DNA of 37,495 nucleotides from an uncultured Actinomycetes bacterium. Lineage in GTDB: Bacteria; Actinomycetota; Acidimicrobiia; Acidimicrobiales; Microtrichaceae. The DNA is taken from positions 1-37,495 of the forward strand of contig CAIQNH010000091.1 in NCBI GenBank assembly GCA_903873135.1, in the 5' to 3' direction. This document shows, one piece after another, positions 8,553-16,515 of this stretch; within the stretch, counting starts at the first letter, position 1; the number at the start of each line of letters is the position of its first letter. Made by a program: the position numbers and the translations under genes. The notes beneath the pieces were generated by a model. The model saw only the letters and a program-made list of their open reading frames with translations. It was not told the origin of the DNA and did no database searches.

Positions 8553-9968
8553 TCAGCCCCGTCGGGCCCGGACCAGCGCCTCGAGCGCCCCCAGGTCGGA
8601 CGCCACCCGCTCGAACCGCTCGGGCCGCTCGAACAGGTCGGCGAGCCGCGCCGGCAGCTCGGGTCGGATCCCGACGGCCGCCTCCACCGCGTCCGGGAAC
8701 TTCGCCGGGTGGGCGGTGGCGGCGCAGACGACGGGCACCGACGGGTCGAACCACGTCCCCTCGGCGTCGAGCAGTTCGGCGACCCCGATGCCGATCGCCG
8801 TGTGGGGGTCCACCACCAGGCCGGTGCGGTCGTGGACCGACCGGATCACGGAGGCCGCCGACTCGTCGTCGAGGCGGCCGCAGTCGAACTCGCTGCGGAG
8901 CCGTCCGAGCACGGTCTCGTCGACCGACACGGTCCCGTCCGCGCGGAACGATCCGAGCAGCTCGGCCACGGCGGCGCCGTCACGGCCCAGGACCTCGAAC
9001 AGCAACCGTTCCAGGTTCGAGCTCACCTGGATGTCCATCGACGGGCTCGTCGTCGGGACCACCTCGGCGATCGCCATCGTCCCGGTGCTGAAGAACCGGG
9101 TGAGGACGTCGTTGCGGTTCGACGCCACCACCAGACGGTCGACCGGCAGGCCGCACCGGGCGGCGACCCAGGCGGCCAGCACGTTGCCGAAGTTGCCGGT
9201 CGGGACCACGAAGGTCACCGGCCCGCCGTCGGGCGACACGGCGAGGTGCGACGTCACGTAGTAGGTGACCTGCGCCATGACCCGGGCCCAGTTGATCGAG
9301 TTGATGGCGGCCAGGTGCACCTCGTCGCGGAACGCCTCGTCGGCGAACGCCGCCTTGACCAGGTCCTGGCAGTCGTCGAAGGTCCCCGGCACCTCGACGG
9401 CGCACAGGTTGTCGGCCTCGAGCGTCGTCATCTGTCGGCGCTGGACCTCGGAGGTCCGGCCGGCGGGGTACAGGATGTACGCGTCGACGCGTTCCAGACC
9501 GGCGCACGCGTGCATGGCCGCCGACCCGGTGTCGCCGGAGGTGGCGCCGAGCACGCAGATCCGCTCGTCGCGCTCGGCGAGGACGTGGTCGAAGAGCCAT
9601 CCGACCAGCTGCAGCGCCACGTCCTTGAACGCGAGCGTCGGTCCCCGGTAGAGCTCCAACAGGTGCAGGGGCGCGCCGGACGGCAGCGACCCGATCGGGA
9701 GCACCGGACAGACCTCGGGAGTGTCGAACGTCGCGTAGGCGTCGGTCACGATCCGCTCGTAGCTCGCCCGGTCCACACCCCCGTCGACGAACGGCCACGT
9801 GACCTCCACCGCGACCTCGGCGAAGGACCGGCCGCGGAGCTCGTCGAGCGGCGGCAGCTCGGGCCACGTCTCGGGGACGTACAGGCCGCCGTCCCGGGCG
9901 AGCCCGTCGAGCAGGACCTCGGCGAAGCCCAACGGCTCGCCGCCACCCCGGGTGGAGACGTACCGCAC
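8553..9968 (-). CDS. thrC: Threonine synthase
   Basis: This PLP enzyme converts O-phosphohomoserine to threonine, the last step of threonine synthesis. The 471-residue protein has the fold-type II PLP-lysine in TLAFKDVALQ (K115), the glycine loop GATSGDTGSAA and the tail-side SSNLERLLFE segment. Its N-terminal YVSTRGG and length match the longer threonine synthase class of Escherichia coli and yeast rather than the about 360-residue mycobacterial class. GTG 9968 follows the hom stop by only two bases, so the two are surely co-translated. The enzyme needs phosphohomoserine, yet no homoserine kinase gene lies in this cluster. Confidence 0.94.
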   Translation of the reverse strand: MRYVSTRGGGEPLGFAEVLLDGLARDGGLYVPETWPELPPLDELRGRSFAEVAVEVTWPFVDGGVDRASYERIVTDAYATFDTPEVCPVLPIGSLPSGAPLHLLELYRGPTLAFKDVALQLVGWLFDHVLAERDERICVLGATSGDTGSAAMHACAGLERVDAYILYPAGRTSEVQRRQMTTLEADNLCAVEVPGTFDDCQDLVKAAFADEAFRDEVHLAAINSINWARVMAQVTYYVTSHLAVSPDGGPVTFVVPTGNFGNVLAAWVAARCGLPVDRLVVASNRNDVLTRFFSTGTMAIAEVVPTTSPSMDIQVSSNLERLLFEVLGRDGAAVAELLGSFRADGTVSVDETVLGRLRSEFDCGRLDDESAASVIRSVHDRTGLVVDPHTAIGIGVAELLDAEGTWFDPSVPVVCAATAHPAKFPDAVEAAVGIRPELPARLADLFERPERFERVASDLGALEALVRARRG

Positions 9969-9970
9969 GG

Positions 9971-11287
9971 TCAGGCGTCGCCGAGGACCCGGATCACCGA
10001 GTCGATCGAGGCGACCACGTCGAGGGAGCGGAGTTCGTCGAGCGTGGCCTCCACGTCGGCCTCCCGGGCCACGTGGGTGATGAACACCAGTCGGGCCGTG
10101 GCGTCGGTGTCGGACCCGACCTGCTCCATCGAACGGATCGACACGCCGTGCGCACCGAACACCCCGGCCACGGTCGCCAGCACACCCGGCCGGTCGGCCA
10201 CCTCGACGGCGAGGTAGCAGGCGGCGGGCAGCTCGGACTGCGGGCGGAGCGTGACCTCGCCGAACGTTCCGAGGGAGGCGTGGGCCCCCTTCGTGAGGTT
10301 CACCGCTGCGTCGATCACGTCGCCGAGCACCGCCGAGCCCGTCGGACCGCCCCCGGCACCGCGCCCGTAGAACATGAGGTCGCCGACGGCACGGCCCTCC
10401 ACGAACACGGCGTTGAAGCTGTCGCGCACCGCTGCGAGCGGGTGGGCGTCAGGCACCATCGCCGGGTGCACCCGCACGGCCACGCTGCCGTCGTCGAACC
10501 GCTCCGCCACGGCGACGAGCTTGATCTGGTAGCCCAGCCGACGGGCCGTGGCGATGTCGTCGGCGGAGACCTCGGTGATGCCCTCGTGGTGGACGTCGGC
10601 CGCGCTGACGGCGACGCCGAACGCGATCGTCGCGATGATCGCCGCCTTGGCGCCGGCGTCGAACCCGCCGACGTCGGCGGTCGGGTCGGCCTCGGCGTAG
10701 CCGAGCGCCTGGGCCTCGGCGAGCGCCTCGGCGTAGGTCCAGCCCTCCTCGGTCATCTTCGTGAGGATGTAGTTGGTCGTGCCGTTGATGATGCCGACCA
10801 CCCGGGTCACGTCCTCGCCGACGAGCGACTCCCGCAGCGGCCGCACGAACGGGATCCCACCGGCGACGGCGGCCTCGAAGAGCAGGTCCACCCCGTGCGC
10901 GTCGGCGAGCTCGAACAGCGCGGCACCGTGGTGGGCGAGCAGCTCCTTGTTGGCGCTCACCACCGGCTTGCCGGACGAGAGCGCAGCGACCGTGAGCGCG
11001 TGGGCCGGCTCGAGCCCGCCGACGACCTCCACCACCACGTCGACGTCGTCGGCGGCCACGACCGCCGCCGGGTCGTCGGTGACGACGGCGTCGCCGAGCG
11101 GGAGGCCCCGGTCACGGGAGACGTCGCGGACCGCGACCCGGGACACGACCAGCCGCACCCCCGTGCGGGCGGCGATGTCGTCGGCCCGCTCGGCCACCAG
11201 CTCCACGAGCGCGCCGCCGACCGTGCCGCACCCCAGCAGACCCAGACGCACGGTGCGGGACGGGGCGGATTCCGGGTTCTCGGTCAC
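9971..11287 (-). CDS. hom: Homoserine dehydrogenase with ACT domain
   Basis: The enzyme reduces aspartate semialdehyde to homoserine with NAD(P)H, at the branch to threonine and methionine. The 438-residue protein begins with a Rossmann nucleotide-binding motif, GLLGCGTVGGALVEL, near residue 17. Next come the substrate-domain motifs INGTTNYILTKM and EADPTADVGGFDAGAK, then a C-terminal ACT domain (about 350-430) containing DRPGVLATVAGVF. The ACT domain usually mediates feedback inhibition by threonine. The GTG at 11287 is 44 nt beyond the lysA stop. Neighbours lysA and thrC share the aspartate family pathway. Confidence 0.96.
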   Translation of the reverse strand: MTENPESAPSRTVRLGLLGCGTVGGALVELVAERADDIAARTGVRLVVSRVAVRDVSRDRGLPLGDAVVTDDPAAVVAADDVDVVVEVVGGLEPAHALTVAALSSGKPVVSANKELLAHHGAALFELADAHGVDLLFEAAVAGGIPFVRPLRESLVGEDVTRVVGIINGTTNYILTKMTEEGWTYAEALAEAQALGYAEADPTADVGGFDAGAKAAIIATIAFGVAVSAADVHHEGITEVSADDIATARRLGYQIKLVAVAERFDDGSVAVRVHPAMVPDAHPLAAVRDSFNAVFVEGRAVGDLMFYGRGAGGGPTGSAVLGDVIDAAVNLTKGAHASLGTFGEVTLRPQSELPAACYLAVEVADRPGVLATVAGVFGAHGVSIRSMEQVGSDTDATARLVFITHVAREADVEATLDELRSLDVVASIDSVIRVLGDA

Positions 11288-11331
11288 CGGGCCACGCTAC
11301 CGGCGCCCGACCGGCGCCGCGAACCCCCGCC

Positions 11332-12621
11332 TCAGCCCACGTCGGTCGCGAGCAGGTCCTCGACGGTCTCGCGCCGGACCACGAGCCGGGCCGCACCGTC
11401 GCGGACGAACACGACCGGCGGTCGGGGCACCTTGTTGTAGTTGGAGCCCATCGAGTGCCCGTAGGCACCGGTCACCGGGGTGGCCACGACGTCGCCGACG
11501 GCCACGTCGGCCGGCAGGCGGCCGTCCCGGACCAGCAGGTCGCCGGACTCGCAGTGCTTGCCCACCAGGCGGACCGGCAGGTCGCGACGGGCCGCCGCCG
11601 CCCGGGGCAGGAAGGTCTCGTAGCCGCTCTCGTAGAGCACCGGTCGGGGGTTGTCGCTCATGCCCCCGTCGACGGCGACGTAGGTGCGCACGCCGGGGAT
11701 GAACTTGATCGTGCCCACCGTGTACAGCGTGACGGCGGCCGATGCGACGATCGCCCGACCGGGCTCCGCCGAGACCTCCGACGCCACGCCCTCCTCGGCG
11801 CACACCTCGAGCACGGCGCTCCCCCACTCCGCCAGGGTCGGGGCCTCCTCGCCGGCGACGTAGGCGACGCCGAGCCCGCCCCCGACGACCAGCTCCGGGA
11901 GGTCCGCATCCCGGACGAAGGGTGCCACGGCACGGAGACCCTCGGCGAAGTTGTCCACGCTGAAGACCTGCGACCCGATGTGCAGGTGCAGCCCGACCAG
12001 CTCGACCGACGACGACCCGGCGGCGCGCCGGACCGCCTCGTCGGCCTGGCCGGTGGACAGGGCGAAACCGAACTTGGAGTCGAGCACACCGGTCTGCACG
12101 TGCTCGTGGGTGTGGACCTCGATGCCGGGGTTGATCCGCAGGAGCACCCGGGGCGGACGGGCCCCGGACGCCACGAGCGCGTCGATCCGATCGAGCTCGT
12201 CGGTGCTGTCGACGACGATCCGACCCACGCCGACCTCGAGGGCTCGCTCGAGCTCGGCGGTGGACTTGTTGTTGCCGTGCAGGACCACCCGGTCGGGCGG
12301 TGCGCCCGCCGAGAGGGCCACCTCCAGCTCCCCACCCGTCGCCACGTCCAGACGCAGTCCCTCCTCGAGCGCCAGTCTCGCCATGGCCCGACACAGGAAG
12401 GCCTTGGTGGCGTAGACGACGTTGCCGGCACCGAAGACGCCCACCGCCTCGGCGCACCGGGCCCGGAGGTGCGCCTCGTCGTAGACGAACACCGGCGTGC
12501 CGAACTCCTCGGCGACCCCGAGCAGGCTGCACCCACCGACCGACAGCGCACCCCGCTCGTCGAACTCGGCGGAGTCGGGCAGCAGCGACGGTGGCAGCGG
12601 CACCGACGACGGGTCGCTCAC
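11332..12621 (-). CDS. lysA: Diaminopimelate decarboxylase
   Basis: This PLP enzyme decarboxylates meso-diaminopimelate to lysine. The 429-residue fold-type III protein carries the PLP lysine in YATKAFLC (K73), the HIGSQ motif in LHLHIGSQVF, the glycine-rich phosphate-binding GGGLGVAY, the EPGR motif and the substrate-side CESGD motif from the partner subunit. The last active-site block GAYGHSMGSNYN is near the C-terminus. The GTG at 12621 overlaps the argS stop by four bases (GTGA), an arrangement known from the actinobacterial argS-lysA pair. A longer start inside argS would add a non-homologous arginine-rich segment and was rejected. Confidence 0.96.
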   Translation of the reverse strand: MSDPSSVPLPPSLLPDSAEFDERGALSVGGCSLLGVAEEFGTPVFVYDEAHLRARCAEAVGVFGAGNVVYATKAFLCRAMARLALEEGLRLDVATGGELEVALSAGAPPDRVVLHGNNKSTAELERALEVGVGRIVVDSTDELDRIDALVASGARPPRVLLRINPGIEVHTHEHVQTGVLDSKFGFALSTGQADEAVRRAAGSSSVELVGLHLHIGSQVFSVDNFAEGLRAVAPFVRDADLPELVVGGGLGVAYVAGEEAPTLAEWGSAVLEVCAEEGVASEVSAEPGRAIVASAAVTLYTVGTIKFIPGVRTYVAVDGGMSDNPRPVLYESGYETFLPRAAAARRDLPVRLVGKHCESGDLLVRDGRLPADVAVGDVVATPVTGAYGHSMGSNYNKVPRPPVVFVRDGAARLVVRRETVEDLLATDVG

Positions 12622-14216
12622 AGCTGCTCCGGTGCCGACACGCCGAGGAGCTCGAGACCGACCTGCAGGCCGGTGCTCGCCGCTGCGGCCAGCCACCAGC
12701 GGGCCTGGCGCAGCTCGTCCGGGGTGTCCGGGTGCAGGACGGGACAGTCGTGGTAGAAGCCGTGGACGGCAGCGGCCAGGTCCCGCACCCAGGTGGTCAC
12801 CTTGTGGGGTGCCCGTTCCCGAGCGGCGAGCTCCACGACCTCGGGGAGCAGCTCGAGGACCCGCAGCACCTCCAGCTCGCGCTCGGCGACCAGCACCGAC
12901 AGGTCCACCGATGCCAGCGGCAGCCGCTCGAGCCCGCGCTCGGCGGCCACCCGGTCGATCGACCGCAGCCGGGCGTTGGCCATCTGCACGTAGTAGACGG
13001 GGTTCTCGTTGGACTGCGCGACGACCACGTCCAGGTCGACGGTCTGCGGGGAGTCGACGGACTGCAGCAGGTAGGTCAGCCGGACGGCGTCGGGGCCGAC
13101 CTCGCCGATGAGGTCCCGCAGCGTGATCAGGTCACCCGAACGCTTGGAGATGCGGACCTCCTCGCCGCCGCGCTCGAGCCGGACCAGCTGGGTGATGACC
13201 ACCTCGAACGACGCCGGGTCGTGACCGAGCGCCTCGATGGCCGCACGCATCCGAGGCACGTAGCCGTGGTGGTCGGCACCCCAGACGTCGACGAGCAGGT
13301 CGTAGCCCCGGGCGAACTTGTCCCGGTGGTACGCGATGTCGGGGAGCAGGTACGTGACCTCACCGTCGGACTTCACCAGGACCCGGTCCTTGTCGTCGCC
13401 GAACTCCGTCGAGCGCAGCCAGACCGCACCGTCGGCGTCGTCGACCACGCCGCGGGCCCGGAGGTCCTCGAGGGTCGTGTCGATGGCCCCCGTGTGGACC
13501 ATCCGTCGCTCGGAGAACCAGTCGTCGAAGCTCACGCCCAACTCGCCGAGCACCTCGCGCTGGTCGAGGAGCGCCCGGGCCTCCCCCCACGTGAGCGGGT
13601 CGGCGTCGGCCGGCATCTCGGCCGCCCACTCCGTGATGTAGTCGCCCTGGTAGCCGCCCTCGGGCGGCTCCTCCCCGGCGGCGCGGGCCGCCAACGACGC
13701 CGCGAACACCTGCATCTGCACGCCCCGGTCGTTGACGTAGAACTCCTCGTCGACCTCGTGGCCGACCGCACGCAGGATCCGGGCGAGGCTGTCGCCGTAG
13801 ACCGCACCCCGGGCGTGCCCGGCGTGCACGGGGCCGGTCGGGTTGGCCGAGACGTACTCGACGAGGACGCGGGACCCCGTCCCCGCGGTCCCCGAACCCC
13901 ACGACTCCCCGGCGTCGACCACCGAGCGGAGGACCTGGTGCAGCCAGGCGTCGTCGAGGTGGAAGTTGACGAACCCCGGGCCGGCCACCTCGACGCGCTG
14001 CACGAACGGCGGCGGGTCGGCCTCGAGACGAGCGACGAGGTCGGCGGCGAGCTCCCGCGGTGGCCGGCCGGCCGCCTTGGCGGAGGCGAGCGCCACGTTG
14101 GTCGAGAAGGCCCCGTGCTCTCGTCGGCCGGGACGTTCCAGCTCGACGACGTCGGGCGACGGCACGCCCACCGCCGTCAGGGCGTCCCTGATGGCCGAGA
14201 TCAGCTCGTCGCGCAT
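12618..14216 (-). CDS. argS: Arginyl-tRNA synthetase
   Basis: The class I enzyme charges tRNA-Arg. The 532-residue protein has the N-terminal Add1 domain, then EYVSANPTGPVHAGHARGA with HAGH as the HIGH signature. The KMSKS position is a degenerate ISKRSG, as is common in ArgRS. The C-terminal DALR anticodon-binding domain contains VYYVQMANARLRSI. ATG 14216 has no Shine-Dalgarno, and a TANNNT hexamer lies only 9 bp away, so the transcript may be nearly leaderless. It opens the argS-lysA-hom-thrC array and is divergent from a tRNA-Arg gene 158 bp away. Confidence 0.97.
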   Translation of the reverse strand: MRDELISAIRDALTAVGVPSPDVVELERPGRREHGAFSTNVALASAKAAGRPPRELAADLVARLEADPPPFVQRVEVAGPGFVNFHLDDAWLHQVLRSVVDAGESWGSGTAGTGSRVLVEYVSANPTGPVHAGHARGAVYGDSLARILRAVGHEVDEEFYVNDRGVQMQVFAASLAARAAGEEPPEGGYQGDYITEWAAEMPADADPLTWGEARALLDQREVLGELGVSFDDWFSERRMVHTGAIDTTLEDLRARGVVDDADGAVWLRSTEFGDDKDRVLVKSDGEVTYLLPDIAYHRDKFARGYDLLVDVWGADHHGYVPRMRAAIEALGHDPASFEVVITQLVRLERGGEEVRISKRSGDLITLRDLIGEVGPDAVRLTYLLQSVDSPQTVDLDVVVAQSNENPVYYVQMANARLRSIDRVAAERGLERLPLASVDLSVLVAERELEVLRVLELLPEVVELAARERAPHKVTTWVRDLAAAVHGFYHDCPVLHPDTPDELRQARWWLAAAASTGLQVGLELLGVSAPEQL

Positions 14217-14225
14217 GGTCGGGGG

Positions 14226-14231
14226 ATCGTA
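14226..14231 (-). promoter_or_regulatory. Candidate -10 element of argS
   Basis: TACGAT on the minus strand (14231-14226) fits TANNNT. A start seven bases downstream would give only 2-3 nt before the argS ATG. No clear -35 is visible. Confidence 0.4.
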
Positions 14232-14353
14232 CCGTCACCCCCGAGCGGCACTCCGCATCGGTTCCGACGCGCGCTGCCTGCCCGGGACCGGAGACCACCT
14301 CGGGGCCACCGCTCAGGACCGCTGCGCCGCGGCGCGCTAGGGTCGACCTCCGC

Positions 14354-14371
14354 TGCCCCGGTCACGGGGCA
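14354..14371 (+). other. Hairpin immediately upstream of tRNA-Arg
   Basis: TGCCCC (14354-14359) and GGGGCA (14366-14371) form a perfect 6-bp stem with a 6-nt loop, ending three bases before the mature tRNA 5' end. It may be part of the precursor processed by RNase P. A TAGGGT hexamer at 14338-14343 could be the -10. Confidence 0.4.
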
Positions 14372-14374
14372 CCT

Positions 14375-14446
14375 GCCCTCGTAGCTCAGGGGATAGAGCA
14401 TCGGCCTCCGGAGCCGTGTGCGCAGGTTCGAATCCTGCCGAGGGCG
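14375..14446 (+). tRNA. tRNA-Arg, anticodon CCG
   Basis: The acceptor arms GCCCTCG (14375-14381) and CGAGGGC (14439-14445) pair perfectly. The D stem is GCTC/GAGC (14384-14387 with 14396-14399). The anticodon stem TCGGC/GCCGT has one T-T mismatch at its outer pair. The loop CTCCGGA places anticodon CCG at 14408-14410. The T arm is GCAGG, TTCGAAT, CCTGC, and the discriminator base is G14446. CCA is not encoded. It reads CGG codons, which are abundant here, and lies next to argS. Confidence 0.96.
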
Positions 14447-14449
14447 CAA

Positions 14450-14472
14450 CTCCGGACCCGGCGTCGCCGGAG
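14450..14472 (+). terminator. Possible tRNA-Arg terminator hairpin
   Basis: CTCCGG (14450-14455) and CCGGAG (14467-14472) form a 6-bp stem with an 11-nt loop just after the tRNA, without a U-tract. Confidence 0.3.
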
Positions 14473-14507
14473 CGGACCGGGTTGCGGTGACCGCGGCCGA
14501 CCGGGTG

Positions 14508-14513
14508 TAGCGT
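14508..14513 (+). promoter_or_regulatory. Candidate -10 element of kup
   Basis: TAGCGT fits TANNNT and lies 10 nt before the kup ATG, which has no Shine-Dalgarno. A transcript with a leader of about 4 nt is implied. No convincing -35 is seen. Confidence 0.35.
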
Positions 14514-14523
14514 CCGGGCTCGG

Positions 14524-16467
14524 ATGACCACGTCCGAACGGCCCGAGACCACGAGCGCCGCTGCGCACGACGTCGACCCCCACGACACGCGCGGCGGCCA
14601 CCACTCCACCGCCGGCATGGCGGCGCTGTCGCTCGCTGCGCTCGGCATCGTCTTCGGCGACATCGGCACCAGCCCGCTGTACGCGTTCCGGGAGACCTTC
14701 GAGCACCACTCGATCCCCGTGGACGAACCGAACGTGCTCGGCGTGTGCTCGCTGATCCTGTGGTCGCTCGTGATCGTCGTGTCGATCAAGTACGTCGTGT
14801 TCATCCTGCGGGCCGACAACCGGGGCGAGGGCGGCATCCTGGCGCTCACCTCGCTGGTGGTCGGCGGCGACACCAGCCCGAGGATCGGCCGACGCCTGCT
14901 CACCCTGTTGTTCTTCGGCCTGTTCGGCATGGCCCTGCTCTACGGCGACGGGATCATCACCCCGGCCATCTCGGTGCTCTCGGCCACCGAGGGGCTCAAG
15001 GTGGCTGCGCCGGCCCTGTCGTCGTGGGTGCTGCCCATCGCAGTGGTCATCCTCATCGGACTGTTCCTGATCCAGAAGCGGGGCACCGGGGCCGTGGGGG
15101 CGCTGTTCGGGCCGGTCATGGTCGTCTGGTTCTCCACCCTCCTCGTGCTCGGACTGGCCCGGGTCTCGGGGAACCTCGAGATCCTCCGGGCCGTGAACCC
15201 CGGCCACGCGATCGAGTACCTGACCACCAACGGGTTCGACGCCTTCCTCTCGCTCGGGTCGGTGTTCCTCGTCGTGACCGGCGGCGAGGCGCTGTACGCG
15301 GACCTGGGCCACTTCGGCCGCCGACCCATCCGGATCGCCTGGTTCGCCGTGGCGTTCCCGGCGCTGGTCGTCAACTACTTCGGACAGGGCGCGCTGCTGC
15401 TGGAGGAGCCGGAGGCGATCAGCAGCCCGCTGTTCCTCATGGGCCCGCAGTGGGCCCGCTGGCCGCTGGTGATCATGGCGGCCCTGGCGGCGATCATCGC
15501 GTCGCAGGCCCTCATCTCCGGTGTGTTCTCCCTCACCGTGCAGGCGATGCAGCTCGACTACCTGCCCCGGTTGACGGTGCGCCACACCTCGGCCCAGCAC
15601 ATCGGCCAGGTGTACCTGCCGCTGGTCAACCTGCTCCTCGCCATCGGCTGCATCAGCCTGGTGCTGATCTTCCAGTCGTCGGCGGGTCTCGCCGCTGCGT
15701 ACGGGATCGCCGTGACCGGCACGATGGGCATCACCACCGTGCTCTTCTACTTCTTCGCCCGGGCGAACTGGGGCTGGAGCACGGCGAAGGGGTTGGCCGT
15801 GTGCATCCCGTTGGCGGTGCTCGACTTCGCCTTCTTCGGGGCCAACGTCTTCAAGATCCCCGCCGGCGGCTGGTTCCCGCTGGTGGTGGCCGCGGTGATC
15901 ATGGTGGCCATGACGACCTGGCGGACCGGGCGACGGGTCGTGGCCGAGCGCATCGCCGACCGGCAGGTCACCATCGAGGAGTTCATGCGGACGCTGCCCG
16001 AGGACGTGGTCCGGGCGCCCGGGACGGCGGTGTTCATGTTCCGGGGCGACGGCACGGCGCCTCCCGCCCTGCGGACCAACACCCGGCACAACCGGGTGCT
16101 CCACGAACGGGTGGTCCTGCTGTCGGTCCGGACCGACAGCGTCCCCTACGTGGACCCGGAGCAGCGGTTCGAGATCGTCGAGTTCGGCCGGCGCATCCAC
16201 CAGCTCACCGCCCACCACGGGTTCATGGAGGAGCCGGACGTGCCGGCGTGGCTCGACGGACTCGAGGTGGGTGGCGCACCGATCGTGGTGGCCGAGACGA
16301 CGTTCTTCCTGGGTCGCGAGACGGTGATCCCGTCCGAGGTCGTGTCCATGGCCCCGTGGCGGGAACGGCTCTTCGCCGTCATGCTGCGCACGGCGGCGTC
16401 GGCATCGCGCTTCTTCCGCCTGCCGCCCGACCAGGTGGTCGAGGTCGGCTCCCAGGTCGAGATCTGA
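14524..16467 (+). CDS. kup: KUP/HAK-type potassium uptake transporter
   Basis: Kup imports potassium, probably with protons, through the cytoplasmic membrane. The 647-residue protein has a 30-residue charged N-terminus, then the family signature GDIGTSPLYAF at 45-55. About twelve hydrophobic segments follow to about residue 475, and a cytoplasmic C-terminal domain runs to the end. Other family marks are LYGDGIITPAISVLSA, GGEALYADLGHFG and NYFGQGALLL. The C-terminal domain retains the PGTAVFMF block. It stands alone downstream of the tRNA-Arg gene and ends at a palindromic hairpin. Confidence 0.97.
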   Translation: MTTSERPETTSAAAHDVDPHDTRGGHHSTAGMAALSLAALGIVFGDIGTSPLYAFRETFEHHSIPVDEPNVLGVCSLILWSLVIVVSIKYVVFILRADNRGEGGILALTSLVVGGDTSPRIGRRLLTLLFFGLFGMALLYGDGIITPAISVLSATEGLKVAAPALSSWVLPIAVVILIGLFLIQKRGTGAVGALFGPVMVVWFSTLLVLGLARVSGNLEILRAVNPGHAIEYLTTNGFDAFLSLGSVFLVVTGGEALYADLGHFGRRPIRIAWFAVAFPALVVNYFGQGALLLEEPEAISSPLFLMGPQWARWPLVIMAALAAIIASQALISGVFSLTVQAMQLDYLPRLTVRHTSAQHIGQVYLPLVNLLLAIGCISLVLIFQSSAGLAAAYGIAVTGTMGITTVLFYFFARANWGWSTAKGLAVCIPLAVLDFAFFGANVFKIPAGGWFPLVVAAVIMVAMTTWRTGRRVVAERIADRQVTIEEFMRTLPEDVVRAPGTAVFMFRGDGTAPPALRTNTRHNRVLHERVVLLSVRTDSVPYVDPEQRFEIVEFGRRIHQLTAHHGFMEEPDVPAWLDGLEVGGAPIVVAETTFFLGRETVIPSEVVSMAPWRERLFAVMLRTAASASRFFRLPPDQVVEVGSQVEI

Positions 16468-16469
16468 CC

Positions 16470-16498
16470 GCTGCGGTCGGGGCCCCGACCTCGGCAGC
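16470..16498. terminator. Bidirectional hairpin between kup and the LCP gene
   Basis: GGTCGG (16475-16480) pairs with CCGACC (16485-16490) around a GGCC loop. An outer GCTGC/GCAGC stem (16470-16474 with 16494-16498) extends it, with a three-base bulge. The core GGTCGGGGCCCCGACC is a perfect palindrome. There is no U-tract. Confidence 0.55.
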
Positions 16499-16515
16499 CG
16501 CTCCGGGGACGGTGC

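Noticed and set aside
14386-16218. A 610-codon minus-strand open frame opposite kup
   Set aside because: It is antisense to a clear Kup transporter and is made of His, Arg, Gln and Asp-rich low-complexity residues.
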